Source: JAQVUB01 sp033809415
GTDB lineage: Bacteria; Verrucomicrobiota; Lentisphaeria; Oligosphaerales; Oligosphaeraceae
Assembly (NCBI GenBank): GCA_033809415.1
Contig: JAPXLT010000002.1
Span: 1-41,706, forward strand
DNA: 41,706 bases
Direction: 5' to 3'
Below the pieces are notes generated by a model. It saw only the letters and a list, made by a program, of their open reading frames with translations, was not told the origin of the DNA and made no database searches. The translations under genes were made by a program, and so were the position numbers. Positions 1 through 7,589 of this stretch are shown here, piece after piece (within the stretch, counting starts at the first letter, position 1; every line of letters begins with the position of its first letter).

Positions 1-67
1 CCTGCCCCCCGCACCCCGCACCCCGCACCCCGCACCCCGCACCCCGCACCCTGCACCCTGTCCCCTG
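1..67. repeat. C-rich 7-mer tandem array (CACCCCG / CACCCTG units)
   Basis: Tandem 7-bp units, about five CCCCGCA followed by CCCTGCA variants, at the window edge, so the array may continue outside. The complementary strand carries runs of three or more G every 4 bases, which fits a G-quadruplex motif. It is the same word family as the arrays at 5911, 7131, 10571, 12668, 20174 and 41578. Confidence 0.9.
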
Positions 68-72
68 AACAT

Positions 73-102
73 ACAACCGGGACGGTTGCGCTACTTTTTA
101 AA
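73..102 (-). repeat. Fragment of MITE subfamily I core
   Basis: Thirty bases that match, in reverse complement and without mismatch by eye, the core of the element at 4634-4663; the related copy at 38435-38464 differs at a few positions. The core contains a small hairpin, CAACCG-tcc-CGGTTG. No inverted ends are seen around this copy, so it is a remnant or a separately conserved motif. Confidence 0.75.
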
Positions 103-111
103 CCGTATGCA

Positions 112-181
112 GGCTCATCCGTCAAAGCAGCAACCCTAGAAAATTTTTCGTGCATTTTCGTGCATTTCGTTGTTAAAAAAC
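112..181. repeat. Intergenic CACGAAAA/TTGCTGCT-type element
   Basis: Holds AGCAGCAACCCTA followed by TTTTTCGTGCATTTTCGTGCATTTCGTTG-like words ending in a poly-A tract. The same vocabulary occurs at 2620, 15665, 24917, 28068, 35384 and 37123. It overlaps the 3' end of the minus-strand radical SAM gene, so its poly-A (T on the minus strand) may lie near that gene's terminator. Confidence 0.6.
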
Positions 182-1840
182 GACCTTTTTTTCTATTTCC
201 CAGATGGCGCACGGGGTTTGCATGGAGATTGCCCGGTTGAAGGCGAAGATGAAGCTTTTTGCGGGTGTATTCAACGTCCAGAGCCGGGTGTTTTTATGGC
301 AGTGGGCATCCGCCTTTCCTTCCAGCAGTACTGCTTTTTCCGGCAGGACGCTGGTTTGCTCGGGCTGATGGAATGGAGTCTCGGCTACGGGAAACCCTGC
401 TTTCATCCAATGAAATGCCAGTGAAGCAGCGCATTCGTGCGATTCTTCCGCTATGAATTCTGCCAGCAACTGAAACCTGGTTTTCAGGCTGCCGGACCAC
501 TTCGAGGAAAAGCCGTGTCTTCGCAGAAAATCTGGGAAAGCGTGCAGGAAATCCGGGCAATTGTGGCAGAGGAGACGAAATGTTTTCTGCAGCAGAGGCT
601 GATTGTAGAACAGGTCCAGCATTCTCGAGAGCATGGCTGCTTCAAGCAGTTCCTGCGCGGAGAAATGCGGTGTTTGCAGCACTTCGTATGGTGGATTGGG
701 GTTGAACAGGATACCTAAGGACGTCGCTTGTTTGTGCAACGGGGTGCCTGGGAGCACCTTGAGAATTTCGAGTTGAATTTCAGCAGGGCCGGTGTTGATC
801 AGCGTTTTTACATCTCCAAGCATGGAAGCGTAGGTTTGTTCCGGCAGGCCGGCAAGCAGATCAGCATGCGTTTCAAAGGCGGTGCAGGAGCATAGGAAGA
901 CGAGACCTTGCAAGGCCTGTTCAGCGGAACCATGGCGTCCGATTTCCTGAAGGACTTCATTGTTCAAGGACTGAATCCCTGCTTCCAAGTGCAGCTGGCC
1001 GGGAAGCGCCTGTTGTAGTTCAGAGCGCAGTTCATCCGTCAGATACTGCGGATGGATCTCGAGATGAAAGCGCAGATGCGGAAATTCAAGTCGGAAGAGT
1101 TTCAGCAAAGCGGCAGCACGTCCAGCAGGCAGGTTGAACGTTCGGTCAAGAAGCCGAATTTCACGGACTCCTTTTTCGGAGAGAAGCTGCAACTCCTTGC
1201 GAACTTGCTCGAGGCTTTTGCTGCGCACATTTGTCCGGCAGCTGGTACAATAGAGGCAACCTTGCGGACAACCGCGCGTGGTTTCCATCTGCACAAAGGG
1301 TTTGTCCACCTTGAAAAATGGACTTGAAACCGGGGCAGGGGCGTCAGCCCAGTCGGCATAATGCAATGGAGGAATGATCCCGAAAGAACGGATTTCCTGG
1401 TTTTCGAGACGGCAGGCAGTACCGGGAAGCAATTCCGGAAACCGCTTTTCCTCGATTGCCTGAAGGATTTTCGGCAGGCAGTTTTCACCTTCGCCACTGA
1501 CTGCGCAATCCAATGCGAACGAACGGCGCAGGACTGCTTCGGCGCCATCTCCCAGGCATTCCGGACCTCCGACAACGACCGGACAGGACGGTTCGAGGGT
1601 TTTAAAGCGTTCGAGAATCGACAGAACGGTCTCGATGTTGAATAGGTACAGGGTGGTGCAGACAAGGTCCGGCTGCAATTCCAGCAAGCGGACGGCCAGC
1701 TCGCCTGGATGCTCCGCAACGGTCGCTTCCAGGCATTCCCAGCACCAGTTCTGCATGTGTTGTGCGGCAAGATGCAAAATGGGTAGAGCCAAGGAAGAAT
1801 GCGAGTAGGAGGAATTGACGGATAACCAGACTAAACGCAT
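173..1840 (-). CDS. B12-binding domain radical SAM protein (DUF4080-like)
   Basis: A 555-residue protein starting MRLVWLSVNSSYSHSS. The first ~130 residues look like a cobalamin-binding Rossmann domain (VVVGGPE near 88-94, SGEGE near 115-119). The radical SAM cluster motif CPQGCLYC (CX3CX2C, Cys191, 195 and 198) follows a TTRG lead-in. The C-terminal ~150 residues fit the DUF4080 type of accessory region. Such enzymes use a 4Fe-4S cluster, S-adenosylmethionine and often cobalamin; the substrate is unknown. I chose the ATG at 1838-1840 over an upstream in-frame start because the family begins with this strand and because a GAGG motif lies about 7 bases before it. Its start lies 7 bp after the stop of the TcdA-like gene, so the two are probably cotranscribed. 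Confidence 0.87.
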   Translation of the reverse strand: MRLVWLSVNSSYSHSSLALPILHLAAQHMQNWCWECLEATVAEHPGELAVRLLELQPDLVCTTLYLFNIETVLSILERFKTLEPSCPVVVGGPECLGDGAEAVLRRSFALDCAVSGEGENCLPKILQAIEEKRFPELLPGTACRLENQEIRSFGIIPPLHYADWADAPAPVSSPFFKVDKPFVQMETTRGCPQGCLYCTSCRTNVRSKSLEQVRKELQLLSEKGVREIRLLDRTFNLPAGRAAALLKLFRLEFPHLRFHLEIHPQYLTDELRSELQQALPGQLHLEAGIQSLNNEVLQEIGRHGSAEQALQGLVFLCSCTAFETHADLLAGLPEQTYASMLGDVKTLINTGPAEIQLEILKVLPGTPLHKQATSLGILFNPNPPYEVLQTPHFSAQELLEAAMLSRMLDLFYNQPLLQKTFRLLCHNCPDFLHAFPDFLRRHGFSSKWSGSLKTRFQLLAEFIAEESHECAASLAFHWMKAGFPVAETPFHQPEQTSVLPEKAVLLEGKADAHCHKNTRLWTLNTPAKSFIFAFNRAISMQTPCAIWEIEKKVVF

Positions 1841-1847
1841 GCAAACC

Positions 1848-2612
1848 TCAATCGCCTTTGCGCTGGTAGTGTTCCGAATCCAGCAGTTTTTCCAGCACAA
1901 AGGCAGCACATCGGAGGCCGAACAAGGCCGGCATGTAGGAGATGCTGCCTAGGGGGCGTTTTTCGCCATCCTGCCCAGGCAGTCCGCCGGTAAATTGCCC
2001 GTTGCTTAACACGACCGGAAGTTCAGTGGAAACGACGACTGGGATGCCGCCGTTGATTCCCAGCTTCTTCAGATTTTTACGCAACAGTTTTGCCAGTGGG
2101 CAGCCAGCGCTTTGAAACAGATCAACCACTTGAATGTGTTCAGCGCCCAGTTTGTTGCCGGAACCCATGCTCGAGATCACAGGGATCTGGTTTTCAACGC
2201 AGCCTTTCAGCAGAGCTAATTTGGCAGGGCGTTCATCGATGGCATCAATCACATAATCCCAGGCGCTTGAAAGCAGGAGTTCCTGGCAGTTACCCGGAGT
2301 CAGTTTGAGGTTCAACGCCTGGATATCGCTTTCCGGTGCGATATCCAGCAGGCGGTCGCGCATGCATTCGGCTTTGTTTTTTCCAAGCGTGCTGTGCAGT
2401 GCTTCCAACTGACGGTTGAGATTGCTCGCCTTGATGGTATCATAATCGACAATGGTCAGATGTCCGATACCACCTCGGATCAAGGCCTCGGCTGCCCAGG
2501 AACCGACACCACCTACGCCACAAAGCAGGATGCTTGCCTGGCGGAGCCGGGCAAGCCCGCCGGAGCCGACAAGCAGCTCGAGGCGGGAAAATGCCTCCGG
2601 TGCATTTTTCAT
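1848..2612 (-). CDS. tcdA: TcdA-like tRNA threonylcarbamoyladenosine dehydratase (ThiF/E1-like)
   Basis: A 254-residue protein with the E1-like Rossmann signature CGVGGVGSWAAEAL (about 31-44), then IVDYDTI and NLNRQ, the ATP-contacting and adenylation motifs of TcdA/CsdL and other ThiF-fold enzymes. TcdA cyclises the N6-threonylcarbamoyl group of t6A at tRNA position 37 to ct6A. The C-terminal GSISYMPALFGLRCAA segment matches the family's end. An in-frame extension to 2726 runs through an intergenic repeat, so I start at the ATG at 2610-2612 (MKNAPEAFSRLELL). The AGG is too close to this ATG to be a good ribosome site, so the start is only moderately sure. It is the upstream partner of the radical SAM gene. 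Confidence 0.88.
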   Translation of the reverse strand: MKNAPEAFSRLELLVGSGGLARLRQASILLCGVGGVGSWAAEALIRGGIGHLTIVDYDTIKASNLNRQLEALHSTLGKNKAECMRDRLLDIAPESDIQALNLKLTPGNCQELLLSSAWDYVIDAIDERPAKLALLKGCVENQIPVISSMGSGNKLGAEHIQVVDLFQSAGCPLAKLLRKNLKKLGINGGIPVVVSTELPVVLSNGQFTGGLPGQDGEKRPLGSISYMPALFGLRCAAFVLEKLLDSEHYQRKGD

Positions 2613-2619
2613 CCTATTT

Positions 2620-2743
2620 TTGTCCACGGAAAGCACGGAAAACTCGGAAAAATTCGTAGGGTTGCTGCTTTGACGGATGAGCCTGCTCTGGCAAAATTCT
2701 TGTGTGCCAAGGCCGGCTTTACGCAATTGCGTCGGAGGCGATT
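2620..2743. repeat. Composite intergenic repeat between PFP and TcdA genes
   Basis: Three joined pieces. 2620-2656 is CCACGGAAAGCACGG-type sequence. 2657-2682 holds TAGGGTTGCTGCTTTGACGGATGA, shared with 112-135 (inverted), 15697-15720 and 24967-24990. 2691-2735 is a ~45-bp block repeated at 28377-28421 with about six differences, centred on the 12-bp palindrome ACGCAATTGCGT (2721-2732). Confidence 0.75.
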
Positions 2744-2747
2744 AGGA

Positions 2748-2777
2748 CTAAAAATCAGCTTCGATTGCTTTTTTTAG
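2748..2777. terminator. Possible bidirectional terminator hairpin after the PFP gene
   Basis: CTAAAAA(tc)AGC pairs with GCT(t)TTTTTAG around a 7-base loop, giving a U-rich tail on either strand. It starts 2 bp past the stop of the minus-strand phosphofructokinase gene. The stem is mostly A-T, so the call is tentative. Confidence 0.4.
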
Positions 2778-2779
2778 TT

Positions 2780-4435
2780 TCATTGGTGTTCGAGCTGGAG
2801 GGTGCGGGAAGGCTGGTCGCAGACGCTGGCCGGGCCAAAGTACTGGATCGGTCCGGGATAGACAAATTCAATACCTTCGCCCCAGGTTTTGCGCAGTTTT
2901 GCAAAGGTCTGGAAGGGTTTTCCGTTCAGCTCGACCAGTGCCTTTTTGATCACTGGAACGTCTTTGGCATGGCGATGCTCGATGTTCATCATCATCGTCA
3001 GCGGAATGCCGCCCGCAACCCAGTTTTCGGCCGGCGCGGCAATGTTGCGCACAGAAGCCATATACCCGGTTTTCCCGGCACCAATCAGAGTGGCGGCAGT
3101 AAAGCCAAGGCTGTAGCAGTAGTCCGCATCGAAATTGGAGGGGGCTGCACAGCGCCCTTCATAGCCAAAGAAATGTGCTTGGGTGCCGAATTTCACCGGT
3201 TTTTCCCGCCCGGCATTGATGGTTTTGAGTTGTTCTTCGATCATTGTGATCAGCAATTTTTCCGTTTCGATGCGGGAAACCTGCACGTTGCCATGCGGGT
3301 CGCGGTCGCCAAGCAGCTGCGCTTTGATGGAGGTCGGCAATGAATTGAAAACCGTTGCGGAGGCAGGGCTGAGTTCGCTTTTCACAAAGTCAATCTTGGC
3401 GGCCATATCGCTTAAAACTTCAAAGGCTGCTTTTTTATGTGAAAGCAGATCGTTCAGTTCAGCGATCAGGGCATTCATTTCGGGAATGAATTCGATCAGT
3501 CCCTCGGGGATCAGAACCACGCCGAAATTCATCTTTTTTTCAGCGCGGCTTACGATTAGTGCGGTCAGCTCCTTCACGATTTGTTCGAGCGAGGTTTTGT
3601 TGGCGGCCACCTCTTCGGAAATAATGCAGGCGGTCGGTTGCGTTTGCAGGGCGCATTCCAGGGCGATGTGGGATGCAGATCGGCCCATCAGTTTGATGAA
3701 GTGCCAGTACTTGCGGGCGGAATTGGCATCCCGCATGATATTGCCGACCAGTTCGGAATAGACTTTAGTCGCGGTGTCGAAACCAAACGAGACCTCAATC
3801 CATTCATTCTTCAAATCCCCATCGATGGTCTTCGGGCAGCCAATGACCTGGATGCCGGTTTTTTTGCTGATCATATATTGTGCCAGTGTGCAAGCATTCG
3901 TATTGGAATCATCACCGCCGATGATGACGATGGCGTTGATGCCATGCTTTTGGCAGTTGGCGGCGACTTTATCAAACTGTTCCGTGGTTTCCAACTTGGT
4001 GCGGCCGGAGCAGATCATGTCAAAACCGCCGGTGTTGCGGTATTGGTCTACCAGCTCTTTGGTGATTACGATATACTTGTCATCGATCAGGCCGCTGGGA
4101 CCGCCCAGAAAGCCGAAAAGTTCGTTGTTGGCATTCAGCGCCTTGAGCCCGTCAAACAGACCAGCGATAACATTGTGGCCGCCAGGCGCCTGACCTCCGG
4201 AGAGAATCGCCCCGGCCTTCACAACCGGCATCGTACGCTTTTCGCCGGGAACAAATTCCAACGCCGGCAAACCATAGGTGTCCGGAAACAGGGCTTTAAT
4301 CGCCTGCTGGTCGGCTACCGACTCGGTCGCAGCGCCGGCTTTGACGGCGGCAAAAGGACCGCATTGGCGCAAAACCGGTGGAAGTTTGGGAAGATAAGCA
4401 TAGCGTTCTTGCTGAAGTGCAGAAATCTTTGTCAT
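2780..4435 (-). CDS. pfp: Diphosphate--fructose-6-phosphate 1-phosphotransferase (PPi-PFK)
   Basis: A 551-residue protein of the long PPi-dependent phosphofructokinase clade, the usual length of this clade. It catalyses reversible phosphorylation of fructose 6-phosphate with pyrophosphate in cytosolic glycolysis and gluconeogenesis. Motifs: PGGHNV (84-89), GFLGGPSGL (108-116), IIGGDDSNTNA (GGDD at 173-176) and PKTIDGDLK (201-209). The second Asp of GGDD and the Lys of PKTIDGD are the residues associated with PPi rather than ATP use. A good ribosome site (AAGGAA, 9 bases upstream) supports the ATG at 4433-4435. The gene is divergent from queG, with a 246-bp MITE inserted between them. PPi-PFK use fits a fermentative anaerobe. 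Confidence 0.95.
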   Translation of the reverse strand: MTKISALQQERYAYLPKLPPVLRQCGPFAAVKAGAATESVADQQAIKALFPDTYGLPALEFVPGEKRTMPVVKAGAILSGGQAPGGHNVIAGLFDGLKALNANNELFGFLGGPSGLIDDKYIVITKELVDQYRNTGGFDMICSGRTKLETTEQFDKVAANCQKHGINAIVIIGGDDSNTNACTLAQYMISKKTGIQVIGCPKTIDGDLKNEWIEVSFGFDTATKVYSELVGNIMRDANSARKYWHFIKLMGRSASHIALECALQTQPTACIISEEVAANKTSLEQIVKELTALIVSRAEKKMNFGVVLIPEGLIEFIPEMNALIAELNDLLSHKKAAFEVLSDMAAKIDFVKSELSPASATVFNSLPTSIKAQLLGDRDPHGNVQVSRIETEKLLITMIEEQLKTINAGREKPVKFGTQAHFFGYEGRCAAPSNFDADYCYSLGFTAATLIGAGKTGYMASVRNIAAPAENWVAGGIPLTMMMNIEHRHAKDVPVIKKALVELNGKPFQTFAKLRKTWGEGIEFVYPGPIQYFGPASVCDQPSRTLQLEHQ

Positions 4436-4552
4436 CAGATCATGTTCCTTTTTGTTGATATTTTGGGCCTTTAACGGAAAATGTAGAACCCTTAACGTAT
4501 ACTTTTAAATTGGTTTTTCAATGGCACAGGGGAAAAAACAAGAAAAATCAGG
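4436..4552. other. Upstream region of pfp
   Basis: AT-rich leader. On the minus strand GTTAAGGG and GTTAAAGG form a direct repeat about 20 bp apart, and TTGAAA ... TATACG resembles a promoter but with a poor 14-bp spacing. No firm promoter call is possible. The last 8 bases (4545-4552, AAATCAGG) are the left target duplication of the adjacent MITE. Confidence 0.35.
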
Positions 4553-4798
4553 GTAATGCCTCAGTCTTCTGTAGTACAAGGTTTAGGGGAATGGAGTGCG
4601 TAGTGCGTTGGGAACGGATGCAGGGGGCGCAGATTTAAAAAGTAGCGCAACCGTCCCGGTTGTGATTATTCTGACTGTCGTGGGGTGCGGGAGGATGTCC
4701 TTGCCCTGTCCACACCGTCCACACTGTCCACACCGTCCACCACGTCTGACCCGCACCACGCACCACGCACCACGCACTACAGAAGACTGACACATTAC
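4553..4798. mobile_element. MITE subfamily I, copy 1 (246 bp, IS66-type ends)
   Basis: Non-coding element with terminal inverted repeats of ~23 bp. Left GTAATGcc then TCAGTCTTCTGTAGT, and right its complement ending CATTAC, with two mismatches. It is flanked exactly by the 8-bp direct repeat AAATCAGG (4545-4552 and 4799-4806), which shows that it inserted as a unit. Inside are GTGCG words, the conserved core at 4634-4663, four 9-mers of the TGTCCACAC type and three to four CGCACCA 7-mers. Ends beginning GTAA with 8-bp duplications are typical of IS66-family elements. It lies 95 bp upstream of queG. A second copy is at 38334-38580. Confidence 0.93.
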
Positions 4799-4893
4799 AA
4801 ATCAGGTGAATCAGCCGGACTTGCAAAAAGGGGATTGCCGGATGAAATTATCTGCATGTCACAAGATGCCCATTCTCACGACTGGATCGATAA

Positions 4894-5910
4894 GTGCCTG
4901 ATACCCATTTTTACAGTGAACTTACGCGCCAAAGTGGTGCTTTCCAGATTGCCTGTCTGACTCCTGAATTTCTGGATACGGGTGTGCTTCATCGGCAGAT
5001 GCAGTCGTGGATGGGCGGTTCCAATGTCGGCATGCTTCCGTGGCTGGATCGGCGCATCGAGGTTTTATGCGATCCGTTTGCCAGTCGCCCTTGGGCAAAA
5101 TCGCTGTTTCTCATCGCTTTTCTGCCAGTGCTTATCCCTGATAATCCTCTGTTGCAGCTGCCAAAAGCGATCCCGGGTCGCCCTGCGGCAAGACTGGCCG
5201 CATATGCCCTCAATGAGGATTATCATCGGACTGGGCAGCGGATTCTTGACAAGATCATTCGCGCACTGGATTTGTCTGCCGGTGAATTTGAAGCCGGGGT
5301 GGATACAGGGCCGCTCCTGGAAAAACGTCTTGCAGTCGAAGCGGGGCTGGGGTGTTACGGATTCAATACTCTGTTGCGGACAGCAGAGTGGGGGACGCAG
5401 TTGCACCTAGGCTACTTGTTTTCAGCCCGGCAATTGCCGGCCAAGGTGGATCAGCCGGAAATTCGTCCATCCTGCGCTGAATGCCGACTTTGCTTGCAGA
5501 ACTGTCCGAATCAGGCTCTGTCATCGGCTAATGGCTTGCAACTAAGCCGATGCCGGAGCTTTCTGGCCAATGAGAAAAAGGGTGCGCTGACCTGGGCGGA
5601 ACAGCAACTGCTTGGCGGAGCATTGGCGGGGTGTTCCCTGTGCTCCCGTTGCTGCCCCGGAACAAGCGCATTGCCTGGACAGGACTACGACGTTGATGCG
5701 GAAGAGTTCTTCAGGATGCCAGCCGCATCGCTCGAACGCCTGATCAAAGGGACGGTGCTGCAGCATATTGGTGTTACCCGACTCAAACGCAATGCGGTTG
5801 CTGCGCTGGGCACACAGCTGCCTCCTGATCGACGCAGGGCTATGCAGCAAAGCCTGCTGAAGTGCAGTAACAGCGAAATCATCAGGAAAACACTCGAAAG
5901 CTGGGGGTAG
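4894..5910 (+). CDS. queG: Epoxyqueuosine reductase QueG
   Basis: A 338-residue cobalamin and double 4Fe-4S enzyme that carries out the last step of queuosine synthesis in tRNA anticodons. VDTGPLLEK (Asp137) matches the catalytic-Asp segment of QueG, followed by GLGCYGFNTLL. Cluster ligands: Cys194, 197, 200 and 204 (CAECRLCLQNCP), then Cys220 with Cys247, 250 and 254 (CSLCSRCCP). The start is GTG at 4894, directly after an in-frame TAA, so no longer form exists in this frame. Its N-terminus is about 15-20 residues shorter than in better-known QueG proteins and the ribosome site is weak, so a start error or frameshift in the upstream 90 bp is possible. The C-terminal tail carries HEAT-like residues. 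Confidence 0.9.
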   Translation: MPDTHFYSELTRQSGAFQIACLTPEFLDTGVLHRQMQSWMGGSNVGMLPWLDRRIEVLCDPFASRPWAKSLFLIAFLPVLIPDNPLLQLPKAIPGRPAARLAAYALNEDYHRTGQRILDKIIRALDLSAGEFEAGVDTGPLLEKRLAVEAGLGCYGFNTLLRTAEWGTQLHLGYLFSARQLPAKVDQPEIRPSCAECRLCLQNCPNQALSSANGLQLSRCRSFLANEKKGALTWAEQQLLGGALAGCSLCSRCCPGTSALPGQDYDVDAEEFFRMPAASLERLIKGTVLQHIGVTRLKRNAVAALGTQLPPDRRRAMQQSLLKCSNSEIIRKTLESWG

Positions 5911-6115
5911 GTTAGGGTGCGGGGTGCAGGGTGCAGGGTGCAGGGTGCAGGTGCGGGGTGCGTGGTGCAGGTGCGTGGTGCAGGGTGCGGGGTGCGTGGT
6001 GCGGGGTGCGTGGTGCGGGGTGCGTTGGCGTTCTGTCCACAGCGTCCACCCTGTCCACCCTGTCCACCCTGTCCACCCTGTCCACCACGTCCACCCTGTC
6101 CACAACGTCCACAGC
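5911..6115 (+). repeat. Paired 7-mer / 9-mer tandem arrays after queG
   Basis: Starts right at the queG stop (TAG, 5908-5910). 5911-6027 is a G-rich array of GTGCAGG, GTGCGGG and GTGCGTG 7-mers, with an early G3N4 run compatible with a G-quadruplex. 6033-6115 is a C-rich array of TGTCCACCC-type 9-mers. The 7-mer word CAGGGTG is the reverse complement of CACCCTG in the 9-mer array, so the two could pair in many registers. Long ORFs here are artefacts of the periodicity. Confidence 0.92.
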
Positions 6116-6191
6116 GGATAAAATACGTCTGAACCTTTTTTGGACGTCTTTTAACGACGCCTAAACTAAAAAAATCACCATCGAGTCCGTT
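6116..6191. other. Spacer before prepilin peptidase gene
   Basis: Contains TGAACCTTTTTTGGACGTC (6131-6149), similar to GGAACCCTTTTTGGACGCC at 33111-33129 after another repeat region. No clear promoter or ribosome site apart from a weak CGAG before the ATG. Confidence 0.4.
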
Positions 6192-7130
6192 ATGCTAATT
6201 TCAGAAAATCCAGTTCTTGCCAACTATTTTTTGTTTTTCTCTTTTGCCTTAGGGTGTATTGTCGGCAGTTTTCTGAATGTAGTCGTTTGGCGTCTGCCGC
6301 GTGGTGCTTCTCTGTCTCGTCCGCCCAGCCATTGCCCTAATTGCGGTCATTTTATCCGTCCCTGGGAAAATATTCCGATTCTCAGCTGGCTGTTTTTGCG
6401 GGGGCGTTGCAGTTCCTGTCATCAGGGGATTTCCTGGCGTTATCCTGCCGGTGAAGGTGCCACCGGTCTCCTCTTTGCCGGAATTTTCTGGCATTTGTTG
6501 CGGGCGGATTTGCCATTGGCGGTACTGCCAGGATATTTCTGGCTTGCTGGAGCTGTTCTTGCCGCTGCGTTGATCGATGCGGAACATCGTATAATCCCCA
6601 ATCAGATTACCTACAGTGGAATGATTGTCGCTTTCCTGCTGGCAATCTTTCTGCCGCAAAGCAGGCTGTCGCTTTTCAATGAACCGGATTTTGCCGCAAA
6701 TGGATTGATCGTTCGATTCGCAATGGAGACTCTCTCGCGTTTTCAACCATTGCATGATTTGCTTGGATATGCTCCTGTGGTTGCCGCACTGGATTGCCTC
6801 CTGGGCATCGCGACGGGCGGCGGAATCCTGGCACTTTTCGCTTGGGCAGGAAAACTGCTGATGCGGCAATTCAAATCGAAAATCCAGGTCATCGGTGGCG
6901 GCGATATCAAATTTCTTGCGATGATCGGAGCTTTTCTGGGAGCAGATGCAACGATCTATATCCTGCTGGGAGGAGCACTCCTGGGATTTCTGACTGGAAT
7001 CGTACTGGCCTGCCGGAAAAAAAATACTGCAAACTTGTTCAGCAGTCTTCCTTTTGCACCTTTCCTGGCAGTCCCGGCATTGGGATGGCTACTTTTCGGA
7101 AATTGGCTCTATCACTTGGTGCGAGGGTAG
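6192..7130 (+). CDS. pilD: Prepilin peptidase / N-methyltransferase (A24 family)
   Basis: A 312-residue polytopic inner-membrane aspartic protease that cleaves type IV prepilins and type II secretion pseudopilins before Phe and N-methylates the new end. The N-terminal GSFLNVVVWRLPRG segment and a zinc-type four-Cys domain (CPNC at 48-51, CSSC at 73-76) mark the full bifunctional form. Catalytic Asp129 lies in IDAEHRIIPN and Asp238 in GGGDIK. Several hydrophobic segments follow (about 8-32, 88-135, 141-155, 195-218, 240-310). It could process the pseudopilins at 20290 and 29739. An insertion of ~50 residues between 150 and 200 (around QSRLSLFNEPDF) is longer than I expect. The naming pilD versus gspO cannot be decided here. 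Confidence 0.94.
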   Translation: MLISENPVLANYFLFFSFALGCIVGSFLNVVVWRLPRGASLSRPPSHCPNCGHFIRPWENIPILSWLFLRGRCSSCHQGISWRYPAGEGATGLLFAGIFWHLLRADLPLAVLPGYFWLAGAVLAAALIDAEHRIIPNQITYSGMIVAFLLAIFLPQSRLSLFNEPDFAANGLIVRFAMETLSRFQPLHDLLGYAPVVAALDCLLGIATGGGILALFAWAGKLLMRQFKSKIQVIGGGDIKFLAMIGAFLGADATIYILLGGALLGFLTGIVLACRKKNTANLFSSLPFAPFLAVPALGWLLFGNWLYHLVRG

Positions 7131-7345
7131 GGGGCAGGGTGCGGGGGGCAGGGTGCAGGGTGCGTGGTGCGTGGTGCGTGGTGCGTGGTGCGTGGTGCGT
7201 GGTGCGTGGTGCGTGGTGCGTGGTGCGTGGTGCGCTTCCGTCGTCTGTCCACCCTGTCCACCCTGTCCACCCTGTCCACCCTGTCCACCCTGTCCACCCT
7301 GTCCACCCTGTCCACCCTGTCCACCCTGTCCACAGTGTCCACAGT
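7131..7345 (+). repeat. Paired 7-mer / 9-mer tandem arrays after pilD
   Basis: Begins directly after the pilD stop (TAG, 7128-7130). 7131-7233 is G-rich and ends in about ten perfect GTGCGTG units. 7246-7326 holds nine perfect TGTCCACCC units, then two TGTCCACAG units to 7344. The high identity within the array suggests recent expansion. The layout matches the array after queG. Confidence 0.95.
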
Positions 7346-7589
7346 GCCTTGCAAATTGTCGATAAAGCAACTTTTTTCAAAGAAAATGCAGTAAAATCCG
7401 CATTTTTGCTTGAAAAGTCAGTTTTAGCTGGTAATTTGCCTGCAAATCTCTTTTTTTCGTAAGAAATGGGATTATATTGTGAGAAGCTTCAGCTTTTGTT
7501 GTTTTTATTGTCCGTTTTTTAACGGATATTTGACATGGTGTTTTTGAGATTTGAATTAATCTTACATACATAAACAAAGGGAGTTCTTC
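7346..7589 (+). promoter_or_regulatory. AT-rich leader of the coiled-coil protein gene
   Basis: AT-rich, non-coding, and unlike the repeat before it. A small hairpin, TCCGTT-tttt-AACGGA, lies at 7511-7526 and TTGACA at 7530-7535, with GAATTA 17 bp downstream as a poor -10. A strong ribosome site (AAGGGAG) precedes the ATG at 7590. This is the most likely promoter region for 7590-9289, but the -10 is weak. Confidence 0.45.

Noticed and set aside
3581..4474. A 297-codon frame opposite the PPi-PFK gene
   Set aside because: It is a shadow of a clearly identified enzyme and has no motif of its own.
4703..4740. CTGTCCACA words as DnaA boxes or an origin
   Set aside because: Two mismatches to TTATCCACA in every copy, no AT-rich unwinding region and no dnaA or dnaN nearby; the words are part of a mobile element.
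5911..7345. CRISPR array
   Set aside because: Units are 7 and 9 bp with no unique spacers, and there are no cas genes.
7054..7380. Open frames in the arrays (VRGAWC, CPPCPP, WTGWTG proteins)
   Set aside because: Periods of 7 and 9 bp keep several frames open on both strands; products are pure repeats.
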